A stretch of 11,236 nucleotides of DNA. It comes from Physocladia obscura. Its lineage: Eukaryota; Chytridiomycota; Chytridiomycetes; Chytridiales; Chytriomycetaceae. Positions 8,414-11,236 of the stretch are shown here, in pieces. The number at the start of each line of letters is the position of its first letter. The stretch's first letter is position 1. Made by a program: the position numbers and the translations under genes. The notes under the pieces were generated by a model. The model was given only the letters and a program-made list of their open reading frames with translations. It ran no database searches and had not been told where the DNA came from. The stretch covers positions 1 through 11,236 of the forward strand of contig JADGJH010001218.1 in assembly GCA_027596945.1 (NCBI GenBank), read 5' to 3'.

Positions 8414-8476
8414 ATAGCAATGATAAATTATGAAAAAGTTTTTTTCTGCATACTTTTGCAAATGGAAATACACATG

Positions 8477-10245
8477 CTATAGATCAAATGATTCAACTTC
8501 GACTACCACTTGAATTCCAGGATTCTCAGCTGAAAATTCAGAAACATTTGTCAATGCTGCTTTTGTGAAACCACCTGGCCCACAGATGAATACGCCAATG
8601 CTCAGATTAATGCTATATGCTTCAGAAGAAATGAGTCTCTTAAGGCTGGCCATTAGATCTGCACGCGCATTACTCATGAGAAGTGCATTTTCCTCTTTGA
8701 CATTTGCTGTTGAATTTCCAGATGTCTCGACCAACTCCAACTCCAACATATCCTTTGAGATTCCTCGCCACGGTTGTAAGATTGATATATCAGCAATATG
8801 ATTCCGTCTTGCCGACCAAACCAAAACAACTTTAGTTTTTCCTTCTTCTGTATCAGCATCGTTTCTGGCAAGCACCGAATCAATTGCCTGTACACTCGCA
8901 GCCACACCAGTTCCACCGACATAAAATAAAGCAATGTCATGCTTTTTACTAGTGATGCCAATTTTTTTACCGTATGGTCCTTGCAGGTTGACAACAATTT
9001 TTTCTTTTGCGTGTGTGCCATATCCAGTCTTTCCAAGACTTTCCAATTTGCGGCCAACTTGCGCACTCCATTCGCATTTGTTTATACCAGCACTGAACAT
9101 GAATGTCATGCTTGTATCAGTTGATCGGACGATACTCCACGGATGAAATTCTGTTTGAGAAACGCTGGGAATGTTTACACGCATGAATTGGCCGGATTGG
9201 GCATTGCGGGCTTTCTTTGTTGCGACTGTCACGGTGATGTATCCACATTGTTCGTAAATGACTGATATCACTGAGTCGGGGGTAATTCTAGAAGAGAGAC
9301 GAATGAAGCCGTCGATGGTATATAAGCACAACCCTATTTAAGTCGTTTAGACACTTCATATAGAAGGAAAAAAATGAAAAAAATACCTGGAATCATGAAG
9401 AAAATACTGCTTGAGGCATGAATGTATGTAAGAACAATAAAGGCAAAAACAAAGAAGTGAGTCCAAAAAAAAGTGTTATAGAAGTGGCGGCGAAAGTAGT
9501 CAATTGACGTGATTGAAACAAATGCCAAAACAACAAAAGCAGCAACTCCAGTAACTTGTTGAAACCTTCCATTACCATAAACTGAGCCAGCCGCAACAAT
9601 AAACAAAGTATTCACCAAGTTCCGATTCTGTGTAACATAATAACCGATGCCAACAGTTGCATGAAAAACACTGCCCCAAAGCAATAAACGACCGAACCAA
9701 ATATGCAGTCGTATCAGATTTGTATATGGTAGATTCAAAAACGTTGCCAAGAATGAGTTCTTTGATACTGGCAGAATAACAAATCCCATAATAACTGTAA
9801 GAACGTCACCAGAAGCGTTAAAGAAAGTCTGCGGAACCAAAGTAGCGACTGGAGATCCTCTTGAAGTCCATCGCACAATTCTTCGGAACCACCAAAAATT
9901 GAAATCCCAAGCGAAAGAACTGGCAAGTGCAAGGAGAACAATAATGAACCACCCAAGTTCGGCAATGGTGGTTAAGCTAGTTTTCGAAATTCGCATGGAG
10001 TAAAAGTTGCCAATGGCCGAATATTTTTTTCCGGCGGCTATTGCGACAAGAGTGAGCAGGAGCAGGAGATAGAAAATCCCAAGGTCTTTTCGCACAAGCG
10101 GAGCCATTGAAGATCCGTCAATGCAGGAGTCGGAAAAGCACATCCAGTCCCGATCTTGCTGTAAATAGATGAGCGCGTATGATGCCGGAAAAACGGCAAC
10201 GGAAACTCCGCCAAATAATAATTCCAGGGCAGAATATTGCTTCAT
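8477..10245 (-). CDS. Ferric reductase / NADPH oxidase-type flavocytochrome, two exons
   Basis: Exons 10245-9387 and 9333-8477 with a 53-nt intron give 571 aa. About eight hydrophobic segments fill residues 1-299. Two His pairs in the ferric-reductase-like domain, His181/His195 and His263/His276 (spacings 14 and 13), would bind two b-type hemes. The cytosolic half carries HPWS (350-353) for FAD, GPYG (405-408) and VGGTG (425-429) for the pyridine nucleotide, and CGPGG (537-541) near the end, with a closing EVESFDL. The family passes electrons from NADPH through FAD and heme across a membrane, to Fe(III) or Cu(II) chelates or to oxygen. No EF-hands or other regulatory extensions are present, and about 100 N-terminal residues hold extra membrane segments, which leans toward a FRE/FRO-type metalloreductase over a regulated NOX. 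The splice joins MIPG to LCLYTID and keeps frame in phase 1. Start: the ATG at 10245 is the first in frame. Confidence 0.92.
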
Positions 10246-10563
10246 AACTGTTATGCTTTTATCTGGTAAACTGTTTTGATCAATATTCCTACTTATATTC
10301 CCAGCAAACAGGTAAAAATTTCGGAAGATTTGCGTCCAATTGTAATTGCTGCATTACCGGAATAGATTCAATTTTTTTTCAAACGTAGTGTGATTGGTGG
10401 GAATTTCCGCGATACAAGAAAATATAAAAAATTTTTGATAGCAAGTATGCACTGGATTAGAATCACAGTAAGCAAACCAAAAAATATTGAAATATACCGA
10501 CTAATTGACGAAAAAAATAGGTTTTGAGATTTTTTTTTGAATTTGCAAACGTGTTATTTTTTC
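10246..10563. other. Upstream region of the ferric reductase gene
   Basis: This spacer has about ten CpG, A/T-rich runs such as T8 near 10371 and T9 near 10529, and no convincing open frame. It probably contains the promoter of the minus-strand reductase. I see no clear TATA box or known metal-response site. Confidence 0.4.
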
Positions 10564-10737
10564 GGAACCTCAAAACCCAAAGAGAAACAAAACAAATTCA
10601 TAACAAAAACCAAAACATAAATAATCAAAAAGAACAAAGAGAAACAGACAAACAACAAAAAAATGTAAATAAACAAATATTTACAAAGATAATTACTAAA
10701 TAAAGTTAAGCTGCTTCAAACAAACTCAACCATCATG

Positions 10738-10750
10738 TGAGAATCTCACA
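10738..10750. repeat. Perfect inverted repeat GTGAGA-A-TCTCAC
   Basis: Two complementary hexamers with a single-base centre form a 13-nt palindrome. The same hexamer is clustered at 1549-1744 in the left flank. It may be a protein-binding site or part of a repeat family common to both flanks. Confidence 0.4.
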
Positions 10751-10771
10751 AACCAAGTACAGATAAGTTGA

Positions 10772-10794
10772 CTCAAGTCAATTTAACAATCTCT
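10772..10794 (+). repeat. Right copy of an imperfect direct repeat shared by both flanks
   Basis: ACTCAAGTCAATT followed by AATCTC corresponds to 1615-1636. An AACCAAGT lies about 19 nt upstream, as it does, closer, on the left. Orientation is the same on both sides. Confidence 0.3.
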
Positions 10795-11236
10795 ACAGCT
10801 ACTTTTCTGCAACTTACTGGAGCATTACATCTATTATTCCAACTTTACTTCAATTTGTCACAACAGCCTGGCAACCAGCATACTGGCTCTTGATTACTAG
10901 CAGGCACTGTGGTAAGAATCTGATCCTGCATCAAGTCTGAATGTCTGCATATTTAAAATTGCCATTGCTGTTCAACACTGCAACTTCAACAAAGCATACA
11001 ACATCTCTGCCAATGCAGTGTTGCAAATTTGATGTTTTTGACATGACTGTCCATTTGCACTAATTTTGATTCCATAGATTTCCATTTGTTGTGGCAATGT
11101 ACATCAGGAAATTCACAAAATCCTGATAATACATTTTGAAAATTTAAAAGGCATCTTTATGAATAATTATGCATTGTGCAATTTTTTTCATTTAAAATGA
11201 ATTCAGAATTTATGTAATGGATTCTATTACATTAAG

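Larger units (their letters stand above)
10564..11236. other. CpG-free flank (right), no recognised gene
   Basis: No CG dinucleotide is seen from 10564 to the end of the window (about 670 nt), although C and G are both present and TG/CA are frequent. The first 120 nt are a CAAA/AAAC-rich low-complexity tract. Short minus-strand stretches between about 11100 and 10800 read as protein-like pieces in more than one frame, broken by stops, so a decayed mobile element is likely, but no family is recognised. The pattern matches the left flank. Confidence 0.65.

Noticed and set aside
8033..8473. 146-codon minus-strand frame
   Set aside because: Antisense shadow of hydrolase exon 4; Cys-rich mixed sequence with no motif.
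3651..10245. A metabolic gene cluster linking glycosidase, hydrolase and reductase
   Set aside because: The genes face different directions, have unrelated family roles and show no shared regulatory motif.
1..11236. tRNA, rRNA or CRISPR features
   Set aside because: No cloverleaf with the GGTTCGAA-type arm, no rRNA core sequence and no regularly spaced repeats were found by reading.

Overview
The window looks like nuclear DNA of a eukaryote, probably a microbial one. Genes are cut by 13 very short spliceosomal introns (51-73 nt in twelve cases, 137 nt in one; GT...AG, usually ending TAG or CAG). They carry no bacterial ribosome-binding sites, and two neighbouring pairs converge with only about 60 nt between stop codons. 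TAA, TGA and TAG all end intact genes, so the nuclear code is standard. The lineage cannot be fixed from the sequence alone; a fungus-like or protist opisthokont, or another small-intron protist, would fit.

Layout: (1) Positions 1-1549 hold a broken minus-strand gene that I read as a family-B DNA polymerase of a mobile or virus-like element, running off the left edge. (2) 1549-1850 is a spacer with repeated TCTCAC/GTGAGA words and a poly-T tract. (3) 1851-2435, plus: a UPF0390/Leydig-cell-tumour-10-kDa-like basic protein, three exons. (4) 2436-3034: spacer with a doubtful decayed reading frame. (5) 3035-3591, plus: CDC25/ACR2-type rhodanese, three exons. (6) 6596-3651, minus: secreted GH31 glycosidase of 887 aa, six exons. 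(7) 6597-7337: spacer between divergent genes, with a CRE-like palindrome and a possible small gene. (8) 7338-8413, plus: dienelactone hydrolase with a probable mitochondrial presequence, four exons. (9) 10245-8477, minus: ferric reductase/NOX-type flavocytochrome, two exons. (10) 10246-11236: upstream region, then about 670 nt without one CpG and without a recognisable gene.

The five solid genes share no obvious pathway: a small basic nuclear-type protein, a phosphatase/arsenate-reductase-like enzyme, carbohydrate digestion, an alpha/beta hydrolase and a membrane oxidoreductase. This is ordinary gene-island content rather than an operon or gene cluster.

The most notable signal is compositional. 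The gene island (about 1.7-10.56 kb) has normal CpG, while both flanks are almost CpG-free (two in the first 1.68 kb, none in the last 0.67 kb). In the left flank the polymerase relic is broken by nine in-frame TGA codons against one TAA and one TAG. This is what is expected if CGA arginine codons decayed to TGA by deamination of methylated CpG, and it suggests that this organism methylates, or once methylated, cytosines in mobile DNA.
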